DNA of 64,000 nt from Lachnospiraceae bacterium. Its GTDB lineage: Bacteria > Bacillota > Clostridia > Lachnospirales > Lachnospiraceae. The position numbers were made by a program, and so were the translations under genes. The notes beneath the pieces were generated by a model. The model worked only from the letters and a program-made list of their open reading frames with translations, was not told where the DNA came from and made no database searches. The stretch lies in contig JAAUZK010000018.1 of the NCBI GenBank assembly GCA_014804655.1, positions 21,018 to 85,017 on the forward strand, read 5' to 3'. Below are positions 53,140 through 62,080 of this stretch, one piece after another (within the stretch, counting starts at the first letter, position 1; the number at the start of each line of letters is the position of its first letter).

Positions 53140-53820
53140 ATGACAGACATTCTTTTGGTGGAAGACCACGAAGAACTAAATAAGTTAATCCGGGTTTTTC
53201 TGGAGCGGGAGGGCTATCAGACGGAGGGCGTCCGCTCCGGAGAGGACGCCCTTGCTTTTCTGGCAAAAGAGAAAGTGAAGCTGATTATTCTGGATGTTTC
53301 ACTGCCGGGGATGGACGGCTATGCCGTGTGTGCCCGGATCCGTGAGCACAGCAGTACGCCGATTCTGTTTCTGAGCGCGAGGGTAGATAAGGAAGATAAA
53401 ATGAACGGATTTATGCAGGGGGCGGACGATTATATAGAGAAGCCAGTGGATATGGATATCCTGTGTGCCAAGATCGGCGCCCTCATGCGGAGAGGCTACA
53501 GCTTAAAGCAGGAGAATCCGGTGATCGTTTCGGGAGGGCTTGCGATCGATCAGGAAGCAAAACGAGTATATCTGGACCACAGGGAGATTGCTCTGACGGT
53601 CAAGGAGTATGAACTGTTGCAGTTGCTTGTACAGAATCCGGGTAAGACACTGCATAAAGAGTTCCTGTTCAATCGGATCTGGGGAATCGACAGTGACAGC
53701 GAGTACCAGACGCTGACTGTCCATATTAAGATGCTGCGGGATAAGATTGAGGAGGATCCGAAGAATCCGAGACGAATCCGGACGGTGTGGGGGATAGGGT
53801 ACAGTTATGAAGAAATATGA
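53140..53820 (+). CDS. OmpR-family response regulator
   Basis: 226 residues from ATG 53140, with GGAGG 8 nt upstream; an upstream in-frame start at 53101 is not likely. Receiver domain with acidic pocket 'LVEDHEE', phospho-acceptor Asp52 in 'IILDVSLPGMDG', 'FLSARVD' and 'GADDYIEKP'. The C-terminal winged helix has 'LTVKEYELLQLLVQNPGKTL' and 'TVHIKMLRDKIE'. It most likely controls the ABC genes in front of it. It overlaps the sensor kinase gene by 14 nt. Confidence 0.93.
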   Translation: MTDILLVEDHEELNKLIRVFLEREGYQTEGVRSGEDALAFLAKEKVKLIILDVSLPGMDGYAVCARIREHSSTPILFLSARVDKEDKMNGFMQGADDYIEKPVDMDILCAKIGALMRRGYSLKQENPVIVSGGLAIDQEAKRVYLDHREIALTVKEYELLQLLVQNPGKTLHKEFLFNRIWGIDSDSEYQTLTVHIKMLRDKIEEDPKNPRRIRTVWGIGYSYEEI

Positions 53821-55150
53821 CAGGATCATGGCGGCAACGCTGCTTCTCTGGCTGATTATTGTCGTGGTGGTATTTTATTTCGCAACCGGAGAGAGCCGGA
53901 AGGAAGACATGCAATATAAGGTGGAGATCAATCGTATTATGACTGAATTGGTCAATCGATCCGAAAGTGCCGCAGCCGGGCAGAGTTGGGAGAACCGGGC
54001 AGCACAATTTGACCTAAGCGGTCTGCAGTATGTGAAATCAGTCAGTTTCCTGCCGGCAGAGACGGAGGCAGATGCGGAAACGGTGCAGAAGGAAGAGTTT
54101 GGAATTGCGGTGCAGCAGTTTCAGGATTTTTTACGCAATCACAACGGTGTTCACAGTGTCGTATATCCGATTATCAGCGGCGAGAATGTGACAGGATATG
54201 TGCGTTTTGACTATGTTACGGATACAGGCAGCCGACGTATGCTGTGGGCGGCAATGGGCGGCATGCTTACGGTTGGGCTTGTGACACTGACTGTACTGTG
54301 GTATGTCAGAATGAAGGTGATCAAGCCTTTTCATGTGATCAGCAATATGCCCTATGAAATGGCTAAGGGCAATCTGGCAGTGGAACCACAGGAGAGTAAG
54401 AGCAGATTCTTCGGGAAGTTCGTATGGGGACTCGGCATGTTGCGAGACGCGCTGCATGATTCAAGGAATAAGGCGCTCGAACTGGAAAAAGAAAAGAAGC
54501 TTATGATTCTGTCAGTCTCCCATGATATCAAGATTCCCTTAAGCGCCATTAAGCTGTATGCGAGGGCGTTGCGGGAGGGCATCTATGAGTCAGAGGCTCA
54601 GAGAGATGATATGGCGGCGCAGATCGAGAAACATGCCGGTGAGATCGATGAATTTGTCAAGAAAATCGTAAACACGGCAAGTGAGGAGATCATAGAGATC
54701 GAGGTGGCGGATACGGAATTTTATTTACGGGATTATGTGAATAAGATCAAGGAGTATTACGAACCAAGGTGCAGGCTGATGATGACACGGTTTCACATCG
54801 GAGCTTATGAGAATAAGCTGTTAAAAGGTGATATAGATCGTGCCTTTGAAGTTGCGGAGAATCTGATGGAGAATGCCTTTAAGTACGGAGACGGGCGTCT
54901 GATCAGCTTAAGCTTCCGGGAGGAAGACTACTGTCAGATCGTAGAGGTATTCAGTACGGGGACGCCGGTTCCGGACAAAGAACTGCCCCACCTGTTCGAC
55001 AGCTTCTATCGTGGGAGCAATGCCCGGGACAGGAGCGGAAACGGGTTGGGGCTTTATATAGGCAGGCAGATTATGCTGAAGATGAAAGGAGATATCTTTG
55101 CACTAAGGACGCAGGACGGAATGAAGTTCTGCCTTGTGTTCCGCACATGA
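53807..55150 (+). CDS. Sensor histidine kinase
   Basis: 447 residues. TM1 at about 8-27, external domain to about 143, TM2 at about 145-168, then a linker, the dimerisation helix with phospho-acceptor His239 in 'ILSVSHDIKIPLSAIKLYA', N-box 'ENLMENAFKYGDG' and 'GNGLGLYIGRQI'. The external domain of about 115 residues means it is not of the intramembrane BceS type. It senses an extracellular or membrane signal and phosphorylates the regulator before it. Its last codons and stop lie in the 34-bp direct repeat discussed separately. Confidence 0.92.
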   Translation: MKKYDRIMAATLLLWLIIVVVVFYFATGESRKEDMQYKVEINRIMTELVNRSESAAAGQSWENRAAQFDLSGLQYVKSVSFLPAETEADAETVQKEEFGIAVQQFQDFLRNHNGVHSVVYPIISGENVTGYVRFDYVTDTGSRRMLWAAMGGMLTVGLVTLTVLWYVRMKVIKPFHVISNMPYEMAKGNLAVEPQESKSRFFGKFVWGLGMLRDALHDSRNKALELEKEKKLMILSVSHDIKIPLSAIKLYARALREGIYESEAQRDDMAAQIEKHAGEIDEFVKKIVNTASEEIIEIEVADTEFYLRDYVNKIKEYYEPRCRLMMTRFHIGAYENKLLKGDIDRAFEVAENLMENAFKYGDGRLISLSFREEDYCQIVEVFSTGTPVPDKELPHLFDSFYRGSNARDRSGNGLGLYIGRQIMLKMKGDIFALRTQDGMKFCLVFRT

Positions 55151-55168
55151 TCATAACTGCGCACAAAA
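55135..55168. repeat. 34-bp direct repeat, left copy
   Basis: TGTGTTCCGCACATGATCAT plus AACTGCGCACAAAA, identical to 59397-59430. It includes the histidine kinase stop (TGA 55148-55150) and directly after it TCA, which in the other copy is the stop of the hemerythrin gene. Confidence 0.9.
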
Positions 55169-55205
55169 AGGCCAGAAGAATAAATGATATGTTTGAACGA
55201 AAGAG

Positions 55206-55237
55206 CCGTCCTGATTTTTTGCAGGGCGGTTTTTTTG
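55206..55237 (+). terminator. Rho-independent terminator after the sensor kinase
   Basis: Stem GCCGTCCTG (55206-55214) and CAGGGCGG (55223-55230), one G-T pair, followed by seven T. Confidence 0.75.
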
Positions 55238-55455
55238 TATCAGTTTTTCTTATAAAAACATCCCGAAAGTCAAATTGATTCCGGTGTGGGTCTTTTTTAT
55301 AATAAAGACAGAAAGAACGAATGAAGGAAAAAGGCATTATTTATGGAATGGGAACCTGGGACAAAGGGGGGTGTCTACCGGCATCCGTCCTATGAGCAGG
55401 CTTATGAAATGGGAAAGAAGTAGTAGTTATAGAAAGAGACGGAGAAAAATAAATA

Positions 55456-55554
55456 ATGGAGTATCGTAAACTTCCCCATGGAAAACATGGAGAGAAACTG
55501 AGCGTGCTCGGATTTGGCGTGGGGCGGTTCATTAAATTGGAGGAAAAAGAATGA
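55456..55554 (+). pseudogene. N-terminal stub of an aldo/keto reductase
   Basis: ATG 55456 to TGA 55552 encodes 32 residues, 'MEYRKLPHGKHGEKLSVLGF' continuing GVGRF, the typical start of an AKR (MxYRxLGxxGxxVSxLGFG), then breaks off. The rest of the enzyme is absent. An AKR of another type is found 0.9 kb downstream. The stop overlaps the start of the flavodoxin gene. Confidence 0.6.
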
Positions 55555-56375
55555 GCAGAACACGGTTAATCATAAAAAGAGGATTTGCTGTTATGCTTTC
55601 CCTTGTTTTGCTGATTGGGACAACAGCGTGTGGAAATAACAGTGGACAGTCAGAAAGCAGGCAGGATATCACAGGGCAGATAGAAGATCATTCTGCAGAT
55701 AGTATTGTGGATTCTGCCAGTGAGCCTGTGGCGGAGGAACCGAGGGTGGGAGTGGAAACAGAAGCCTCTGAAAATACTGCAGATGGTGTGGGAACAGCCG
55801 GTGCGGAAGAAGAAACGGAAAGTAATATATTGATTGCCTATTTTTCACGGGTGGGGAATATGGATTTTGACGAAGATATTGATGCCGTTACCTCTGCCAG
55901 TGTAAATATGGATGGAAGTGATGTTTCCGGTAACGCGCAACTTCTCGCAGAAATGGCTCAGGAGGTGACAGGCGGGGATATGCTTTTCATTGAAACTGTG
56001 GAGAAGTATCCTGCAGAATACCGTGGAACAACCGACCAGGCAAAAACGGAGCAGAATAATGACGCGCGTCCGGAGCTTTCGTCCCATGTGGAAAATATGG
56101 CTGCGTACAATACGGTCATCCTGATTTACCCGAACTGGTGGGGAACACTTCCGCAGCCGGTCTTTACTTTCTTAGAGGAATATGATTTTTCAGGGAAAAC
56201 CATAATGCCTCTTTGTACCCATGAAGGGAGTCGGTTGGGACGGAGCGAAAGTGATATTGCCTCCCTTTGTCCGGGTGCACAGCTTTTGGACGGGCTTTCT
56301 GTGAGGGGTTCTGATGCAGGAAGTGCACAGACAGAAGTAGAAGAATGGATCAATAACTCCGGAATTCTGGAATAA
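55551..56375 (+). CDS. Flavodoxin-domain lipoprotein
   Basis: 274 residues. Lipoprotein signal: basic start, hydrophobic 'FAVMLSLVLLIGTTAC' with lipidated Cys27, then an acidic, Ser-rich linker to about residue 85. The flavodoxin part has 'NILIAYFSRVGN' (phosphate loop, a shortened form), 'LIYPNWWGTLPQPVFTFLEEY' and 'IMPLCTHEGS', features of the FMN site in flavodoxin_4 proteins. It would be an FMN electron carrier or reductase on the outer face of the membrane. GGAGG lies 8 nt before ATG 55551. It lies with an iron-sulfur AKR and a glycosidase in the block bounded by the 34-bp repeats. Confidence 0.85.
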   Translation: MSRTRLIIKRGFAVMLSLVLLIGTTACGNNSGQSESRQDITGQIEDHSADSIVDSASEPVAEEPRVGVETEASENTADGVGTAGAEEETESNILIAYFSRVGNMDFDEDIDAVTSASVNMDGSDVSGNAQLLAEMAQEVTGGDMLFIETVEKYPAEYRGTTDQAKTEQNNDARPELSSHVENMAAYNTVILIYPNWWGTLPQPVFTFLEEYDFSGKTIMPLCTHEGSRLGRSESDIASLCPGAQLLDGLSVRGSDAGSAQTEVEEWINNSGILE

Positions 56376-56460
56376 GAGGATCTGAAATGAAAAAAGAGTT
56401 TTAGGAAAAGATCTGGAAGGTACTATATTACATTGCTATAGAAACGGAGGAAGGTATGAA

Positions 56461-57618
56461 ATGGAACTTATGAAAGAACAAAAATTTGGATTTGGCTGTA
56501 TGCGGCTGCCGGTAAAGGATGCATCGGATCAGACAACTTTTGATTATGAAAAGATTGAGGAACTTTTTGATAAGTTTATGGAACAGGGATTTACCTATTT
56601 TGACACTACCTATACCTATCATGGCTATCAGGCCGAAAAAGCAGTGAAAAAGGCATTGGTGGACCGTTATCCGAGAGAACGTTTCCAGCTTGCTACTAAG
56701 ATGCCGCTGCGGGACTTTAAAGACGAGGAGGATTTGGAAAGAATCTTTGCGGAGCAGCTTGAAAACTGCGGGGTGGATTATTTTGACTTCTATCTGCTTC
56801 ACAACATGGGACATAACGTATATAATAAATGCTGTCGGTATCATGCCTTCGACTTTGTCAAAAAGAAAAAAGAAGAAGGAAAGATCAAGGCTGTCGGAAT
56901 GTCATTTCATGATATGCCGGAGCTTTTAGAAGAAATCCTTGAAAAATATGGAGACCGGCTGGATTTTCTCCAGCTTCAGATCAATTACATAGACTGGGAG
57001 CAGCCGAATGTTCAGGCGAAGAAATGCCTGGAGATTGCCAATAAGTATGAAAAGCCGGTGATCGTCATGGAGCCCTGCAAAGGCGGGACTTTGGTAAATG
57101 TTCCGAAAGAGGCGGAAGATTTGATGAAAGAATATCATCCGGAACTCTCAGTGGCCAGCTGGGCGATGCGTTTTGCCGCCAGCCAGAAAGGAGTATTCCG
57201 GGTGCTCAGCGGCATGAATACCATGGAGCAGGTGCTTGATAACACAGGCACGTTCCAAAATTTCAAGCCGTTGGATGAAGGAGAATACGAAATCATTCAA
57301 AAAGTGTCTAAGATCATTAACAGTAAGACTGCCGTTCCCTGTACCGCGTGTGAGTACTGCACCCATGGCTGCTCGAAAAAGATTGCGATTCCTCAGTATT
57401 TCGCGCTGTATAACAGTGTGATGCGCACTTCGGGGAGCTTTTCCAGTCAGCAGGTATATTATAATAATATTGTGCTGAACGATCATGGAAAAGCCAGTGA
57501 CTGTATCAGGTGCGGAAAGTGCGAACAGGCTTGTCCCCAGCATCTGCCCATCAGGGAGTATTTAGAAAAGGTGGAAGAGAAGTTTGAAGGTGGAAGTATA
57601 CTTCCGGTGAGAAAATAA
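56461..57618 (+). CDS. Aldo/keto reductase with C-terminal 4Fe-4S ferredoxin domain
   Basis: 385 residues. The AKR barrel has 'GFGCMRLP' at the start, 'FDTTYTYHG' with catalytic Asp and Tyr, 'LATKMP' with Lys, 'DFYLLHNMG' with His, and 'RVLSGMNTMEQV' for cofactor binding. The last 100 residues carry 'CTACEYCTHGC' and 'CIRCGKCEQACP', a ferredoxin part common in clostridial COG1453-type AKRs. Electrons could pass between NAD(P)H-like cofactor and iron-sulfur partners. A possible partner is the flavodoxin upstream. AGGAAGG precedes the start. Confidence 0.9.
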   Translation: MELMKEQKFGFGCMRLPVKDASDQTTFDYEKIEELFDKFMEQGFTYFDTTYTYHGYQAEKAVKKALVDRYPRERFQLATKMPLRDFKDEEDLERIFAEQLENCGVDYFDFYLLHNMGHNVYNKCCRYHAFDFVKKKKEEGKIKAVGMSFHDMPELLEEILEKYGDRLDFLQLQINYIDWEQPNVQAKKCLEIANKYEKPVIVMEPCKGGTLVNVPKEAEDLMKEYHPELSVASWAMRFAASQKGVFRVLSGMNTMEQVLDNTGTFQNFKPLDEGEYEIIQKVSKIINSKTAVPCTACEYCTHGCSKKIAIPQYFALYNSVMRTSGSFSSQQVYYNNIVLNDHGKASDCIRCGKCEQACPQHLPIREYLEKVEEKFEGGSILPVRK

Positions 57619-57703
57619 TGCTGTGCAAAAGAGAATTGTACTGGGAATTTCAGGAGTGCTGATGCTGGAAAATAACCAAGACATATTGAAAGGAAGAAAT
57701 TTT

Positions 57704-59353
57704 ATGATACAAAATCCGATTTTCAAAGGCTTTAATCCTGACCCTTGTATTTGCAGGAAAAATGATGATTATTATGTGGCAGTATCTTCTTTTGAATGGT
57801 TCCCGGGCATCCCAATTTATCATTCTAAGGATTTGAAAAACTGGGAATTATATACACATGTACTGACAGATGACAGCAAAGTGGAACTTCGGAAGCTTCC
57901 AAGCGCAAAAGGTATCTGGGCACCATGTTTGACATACTGTGAACCGGAAGATTTGTTCTATGTTGTTTATGGTGTAATGAATTCCATGAATGCCAGATAC
58001 TTTGACGTTGATAATTTTGTGATAACAGCAAAGGATATCAAAGGACCGTGGAGTGAGCCGGTGTATTTGAATTCGGCAGGGTTTGATGCTTCCATGTTTC
58101 ATGATGATGACGGAAAGAAATATCTCGTATCATTAGAGTGGGAGACGAGAGAGGGCTATGAGAAACCGGGTGAAATCTGCATGGTAGAGTATTCGCCTGA
58201 AACGAAAAGTGTCATCGGCTATCCGAAGCGGATCTGGCGAGGCGGCACAGACCGTGGATGTATTGAGGCACCGCATCTGACGAAACGGGGAGAATATTAT
58301 TACATAATGTGTGCGGAGGGCGGAACAGGATATAACCATTGTGTGACAATGGGGCGCTCCAAAAACGTATGGGGTCCATATGAGAAAGATCCGATGAACC
58401 CTATTGTGACAAGCCAGCCGGGAGAGTCTTATGAAAGACATGATCCGGACCACTTGAAACCGAAATATTTTAATCCGGATTCTATTCTGCAGAAATCCGG
58501 TCATGCAAGCTATGTGGACTTGCCAAACGGAGAGACTTATCTGGTGCATCTCTGCTCCAGACCCTTTGTGCCGGAGTTGCACTGTACACTTGGCCGTGAG
58601 ACGGGTATACAAAAGATGACGTGGACCGAAGATGGATGGTTACGTATGGCAGATGGAGGCAACCTTGCCAAAATGGAAGTACAGGAGCCGTCTCTTCCGG
58701 AAGTGCCGATGCCACAGATACCAGATTTTGATGATTTCGATAGTGGGGAGTTGGGATTGCAGTATTATGCACCGCGAATCATGCCGGAAAGCTTTGCCGA
58801 TGTGAAAGTGCGTCCGGGTTATGTGAGAATCCGTGGGCAGGAGTCCAGAACATCTTTAAACCGTGTCAGCATTTTAGCGCGTAAGCTGACTAGTGTATAT
58901 GCGACAGTTACTACCAAAATGGAATACAAGCCGGAGGTTTATCAGCACAGTGCCGGACTGATTATATATTATGACAATATGAATTATGTAAATTTGAGAA
59001 AATATTATAGTCAGACATTGGGAGGCAGCGCTTTATCTATCATTCATCTGGAAAATGGGGAGAAGACAGAAATGCTTGACACCAGGGTGGCAGTGAATGA
59101 TGAACCGATTTATTTCCGCTTGAAAGTAGAAGGACGAAAGTTTCATTTTGAATGGAGCTATGATGGAGAAGCCTATACTCCGATTGGCGGTGATTTCGAG
59201 ACATCCAAATTCTCAGATGAGTATTGTAAATATGGTGAATTTACGGGAACCTTTGTAGGAATAACCTGTGCGGACCGTGCAATGCATAGGCATTATGCGG
59301 ATTTTGATTTCTTTGAGTATAAGGCTGATGAAGGGAGACAAGTGAACGATTAA
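57704..59353 (+). CDS. Glycoside hydrolase family 43 (beta-xylosidase/arabinofuranosidase type)
   Basis: 549 residues from ATG 57704 (AAAGGAAG upstream); an earlier in-frame start at 57623 is less likely. The N-terminal five-bladed propeller has 'GFNPDPCICR' with the base Asp13, 'AGFDASMFHDDDGKKYLV' with the pKa-modulating Asp128 and 'GCIEAPHL' with the acid Glu188. The C-terminal half (about 350-549) is the beta-sandwich typical of GH43 subfamilies 11/12 that act on xylo-oligosaccharides. No signal peptide, so it works inside on imported oligosaccharides. No transporter or regulator for the substrate lies in this window. Confidence 0.92.
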   Translation: MIQNPIFKGFNPDPCICRKNDDYYVAVSSFEWFPGIPIYHSKDLKNWELYTHVLTDDSKVELRKLPSAKGIWAPCLTYCEPEDLFYVVYGVMNSMNARYFDVDNFVITAKDIKGPWSEPVYLNSAGFDASMFHDDDGKKYLVSLEWETREGYEKPGEICMVEYSPETKSVIGYPKRIWRGGTDRGCIEAPHLTKRGEYYYIMCAEGGTGYNHCVTMGRSKNVWGPYEKDPMNPIVTSQPGESYERHDPDHLKPKYFNPDSILQKSGHASYVDLPNGETYLVHLCSRPFVPELHCTLGRETGIQKMTWTEDGWLRMADGGNLAKMEVQEPSLPEVPMPQIPDFDDFDSGELGLQYYAPRIMPESFADVKVRPGYVRIRGQESRTSLNRVSILARKLTSVYATVTTKMEYKPEVYQHSAGLIIYYDNMNYVNLRKYYSQTLGGSALSIIHLENGEKTEMLDTRVAVNDEPIYFRLKVEGRKFHFEWSYDGEAYTPIGGDFETSKFSDEYCKYGEFTGTFVGITCADRAMHRHYADFDFFEYKADEGRQVND

Positions 59354-59396
59354 TGGAAGTCTCCAATCCGCCCGGCAGTGGTGGATAAGGATATCC

Positions 59397-59430
59397 TGTG
59401 TTCCGCACATGATCATAACTGCGCACAAAA
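59397..59430. repeat. 34-bp direct repeat, right copy
   Basis: Identical to 55135-55168. It contains the stop (TCA on plus, 59413-59415) and the last codons of the hemerythrin gene. Confidence 0.9.
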
Positions 59431-60300
59431 TGCGAAATATCCCATGCCATCCGCGCTGCACAGAAGGCTGAAAGGCGGGAACTGCTTGTCGAATGTCCGT
59501 ACAAACTGTTCGAAGGACATCATATCATTTCGCTCCAGTCGATAGCCTTTGTCAAATATAAAGTGTGACTTGAGGTGAGCGACAAACTGCTCCGACAGGA
59601 TTTTCATGGCGGAGACCACGGTCAGATCGACTTTCTTGATCTCTTTGTCCAGGATGTCGCTGAGCGTCTTAAGAACCAGCTTTTCTTCATAGACGAGATA
59701 GAGCCGGATGGGCGTATCTTTCTTGGAACAATAGGTCAGACGGTAGCAGAGAGTCTTCCCCGTGGAAAACTGTTCGCCGCCGTAATGACGGCTTATGACC
59801 TGTGCCTTGGACAGGCACAGCGCCTGCAGCCCCTGAAGGGTGGCTTTCTCCAAGTCTTTGATTTCATCGTCCGAGGGCTGATGAACCCATTTATGAGCAT
59901 TCTTGCCGGTGATGGCACGATCTTCGATCATGATATGGCCGTTTAGCCAGCCCGTGCAGATGCCGAGGAAGTGCTGGACGGATTCGGGGGAATACTCCTG
60001 ATCTTCCAGTTCGGCCTCCAGAACCGGGAGCGTCTTATCACGCATATTGTCATGCAGACTTTTATGTATGGGGTAGCCGGGGTAGTCAATGGACTGCATA
60101 TAGGCTTCCTCATCCGCGAAGTGCTTTATGGTATAGCTCTTGAAATATTTAATCCCTTCTCTGCATGCATGCTGCTGTCTGGCCGGATCTTCGTTAAGAG
60201 CGATCAGTTTCCCGACGATGGAAAACAGTTTCCTGTGTGCCGAGTCAATACTGTCTACGCCGATATTAAACCGATCATTCCATTTGATTTCCTTTACCAT
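59413..60300 (-). CDS. Bacteriohemerythrin with C-terminal extension
   Basis: 295 residues from ATG 60300 (GGAGGAATCTC upstream); a start 15 codons earlier is not needed. The four-helix di-iron domain has 'IDSAHRKLFSIV', 'HFADEEAYMQ', 'HKSLHDNM' and 'NGHIMIED', all ligands of the family. These proteins bind O2 or handle iron in anaerobes. About 150 further residues follow with no recognised domain; 'STGKTLCYRLTYC' and 'FVRTFDKQFPPFSLL' are visible. It converged on the sensor-kinase gene before the insertion of the 4.2-kb block. Confidence 0.85.
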   Translation of the reverse strand: MVKEIKWNDRFNIGVDSIDSAHRKLFSIVGKLIALNEDPARQQHACREGIKYFKSYTIKHFADEEAYMQSIDYPGYPIHKSLHDNMRDKTLPVLEAELEDQEYSPESVQHFLGICTGWLNGHIMIEDRAITGKNAHKWVHQPSDDEIKDLEKATLQGLQALCLSKAQVISRHYGGEQFSTGKTLCYRLTYCSKKDTPIRLYLVYEEKLVLKTLSDILDKEIKKVDLTVVSAMKILSEQFVAHLKSHFIFDKGYRLERNDMMSFEQFVRTFDKQFPPFSLLCSADGMGYFAFCAQL

Positions 60301-60399
60301 GAGATTCCTCCGTAAGTCTTTTCGCACAGTTAATTTGCAAAGCAAATTTACTGTTATTTTACCATAGTGTGTGTACTAAGACAATTGAAAAACGGCATA

Positions 60400-60471
60400 T
60401 CATCTGTTCAGTGTAAAGCTGTTTACGATATCGCGAAGTGTATCGGCGTGGGTTATGGTTTCCTTCACCAT
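60400..60471 (-). pseudogene. C-terminal stub of a methyl-accepting chemotaxis protein
   Basis: The minus-strand frame ending at stop 60402-60400 reads 'MVKETITHADTLRDIVNSFT' plus LNR, like the last residues of MCPs (…AxxLxxIVxxFxL). The rest of the protein is missing. It lies upstream of the hemerythrin gene in the gap 60301-60707, where I see no other gene. Confidence 0.4.
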
Positions 60472-60707
60472 ATTATACGCGGAAATAATAGCTATTTTTG
60501 ATATGAAAAGCATAATTTACTAATTGTGACAAAATAGTTAAAGCGATTTTGTGTATATTTAATAGGGATATGCATAATTGCACCAACTTAAACGTTTGAG
60601 CCATCTTTGATATTGTTTTTTTAAGAAAACACTTGCCATTTGTCGCAAAACAACGTAAGCTAAATATAGGATTTTCTTGTTGAATTTTGAATAAGGGAGA
60701 ATGCATA

Positions 60708-61055
60708 ATGAAAGAAAAATTAATGGCAGTCGGGGTAGAGTACGATGAGGTGCTTAAGCGCTTTATGGGTAAAGAAGATTTTTATCTGAGAATGTTGAAG
60801 AAATTTGTGGACGATAAGAACTACGGCGGTTTGCAGCAGGCAGTTGCCGATAAAAACTGGAAGGAAGCGTTTACATATGCGCACACGGTCAAGGGGCTGT
60901 GCGGCAATCTCGGTCTGGGCGGAATCTTGGATTATGTGGGTCCTCTGACGGAGGAGCTGCGGAATGGGCCTTATGATGAGGAGAGCATTATGCACCATAT
61001 GAGACATGCGACAAAGGCGTATGACAAGACGGTGGAAGTGATTCAGGCGTTGTAA
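60708..61055 (+). CDS. Histidine phosphotransfer (HPt) domain protein
   Basis: 115 residues from ATG 60708 (AAGGGAG upstream), a stand-alone four-helix HPt domain. The phosphorylated His59 sits in 'YAHTVKGLCGNLGLGGI', the full HPt signature (HxxKGxxxxxG). It passes phosphoryl groups between hybrid kinases and response regulators. No hybrid kinase is in this window, so its partners lie elsewhere. A good terminator follows at 61081-61111. Confidence 0.92.
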   Translation: MKEKLMAVGVEYDEVLKRFMGKEDFYLRMLKKFVDDKNYGGLQQAVADKNWKEAFTYAHTVKGLCGNLGLGGILDYVGPLTEELRNGPYDEESIMHHMRHATKAYDKTVEVIQAL

Positions 61056-61080
61056 AATGGAAAGAAAATGTTGTGGTGTG

Positions 61081-61111
61081 AGGAGTCTGCCGAGGGTGGA
61101 CTCCTTTTTTT
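61081..61111 (+). terminator. Rho-independent terminator after the HPt gene
   Basis: Stem AGGAGTC (61081-61087) and GACTCCT (61099-61105), followed by a run of seven T. Confidence 0.85.
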
Positions 61112-61324
61112 CTTAAGATGGTTTGGGTGGTAAAAGGTGCTTGATATAAACGCGGGGAGAACATTTTGCGCAATCTGCCTGTGAGGGTTTTAGAGGCATT
61201 TTGACAGTCGAAAGATAATGAAATCTTAAGAATTAACGTTGGGGGATTTAAGATTTGTTCGGTATGATGGGATGCGGTGACTAAGGAATTTTACGGGAAT
61301 ATACGAAACGGAATGGGGTAGAGG

Positions 61325-62080
61325 ATGGGTAAGAAAATTATGAGTATTGCATGTGTTGTGGCGGCGTTGTTTTGTCTGGGGTACTGTGTGGTCGTCTTTC
61401 GGATCAGGTCGGGCAGCAGGTTTTATCTGATATGGGCGCTTGGCGGCGTGTGTTTGCTTGGAATTGCGCTTTTGCTGCATTTTAATATATGGGACAAAAT
61501 TCCGCTTATATTCCGGCGGATATTTCTGGCAGCAGTGCTTATTGGCGCTGTGTTGTTCGTTATTGTTGAGGGATGTATTATAAGCAGATTTCATGATAAG
61601 GGCAAGGCGGATCTGGACTATATTATTGTGCTGGGCGCGCAGATGAAGCCGGCGGGACCGAGCGCGGTGCTTAAGTTCCGGCTGGACGCGGCTTATGACT
61701 ATCTGACGGAGAATGAAGGAACGATCTGCGTCGTGTCGGGCGGACAGGGCAGCAACGAGCCCTGCACCGAAGCGGAGGGAATGTACCGGTATCTCACGGA
61801 CAAGGGGATCGCGCCGGAGCGAATCCTGATGGAAGACCGTTCCACGGACACTTCGGAAAATATCGCATACAGCAAGGCGCTGATCGGGCGGACGGATGTA
61901 TGCGTGGGCATTGTCACGAACAATTTTCATGTGTTCCGGGGAGTGCATCTGGCAAAGGCGGCAGGATTTCAGGATGTATGCGGCATATCGGCGCGCTCTA
62001 ATGTGTATTTTCAGTTGAATAATATGGTGCGGGAGTTCTTCGGCATTATGAAGGATCTGGTGTGTGGGAATCTGCGGTAG
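61325..62080 (+). CDS. YdcF/SanA-like membrane protein (DUF218)
   Basis: 251 residues. Several N-terminal helices (about 5-25, 37-55, 62-85), then the DUF218 domain: 'DYIIVLGAQMKPAGPSAVLKFRLDAA', 'CVVSGGQGSNEPCTEAEGMYRYL', 'RSTDTSENIAYSKAL' and 'IVTNNFHVFRG'. Proteins of this type affect envelope integrity and antibiotic entry; E. coli YdcF binds SAM, but the biochemical role is unsettled. The stop codon TAG 62078-62080 touches the end of the palindromic element. Confidence 0.88.
   Translation: MGKKIMSIACVVAALFCLGYCVVVFRIRSGSRFYLIWALGGVCLLGIALLLHFNIWDKIPLIFRRIFLAAVLIGAVLFVIVEGCIISRFHDKGKADLDYIIVLGAQMKPAGPSAVLKFRLDAAYDYLTENEGTICVVSGGQGSNEPCTEAEGMYRYLTDKGIAPERILMEDRSTDTSENIAYSKALIGRTDVCVGIVTNNFHVFRGVHLAKAAGFQDVCGISARSNVYFQLNNMVREFFGIMKDLVCGNLR

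Noticed and set aside
49851..55150. Naming the transporter and kinase BceAB-RS
   Set aside because: The kinase has a proper external domain and the permease has two large external domains with two FtsX units, unlike the Bce layout.
61226..61948. 240-residue minus-strand frame opposite the YdcF-like gene
   Set aside because: The product is low in structure and rich in His, Arg and Gln, while the plus-strand gene has full family motifs.
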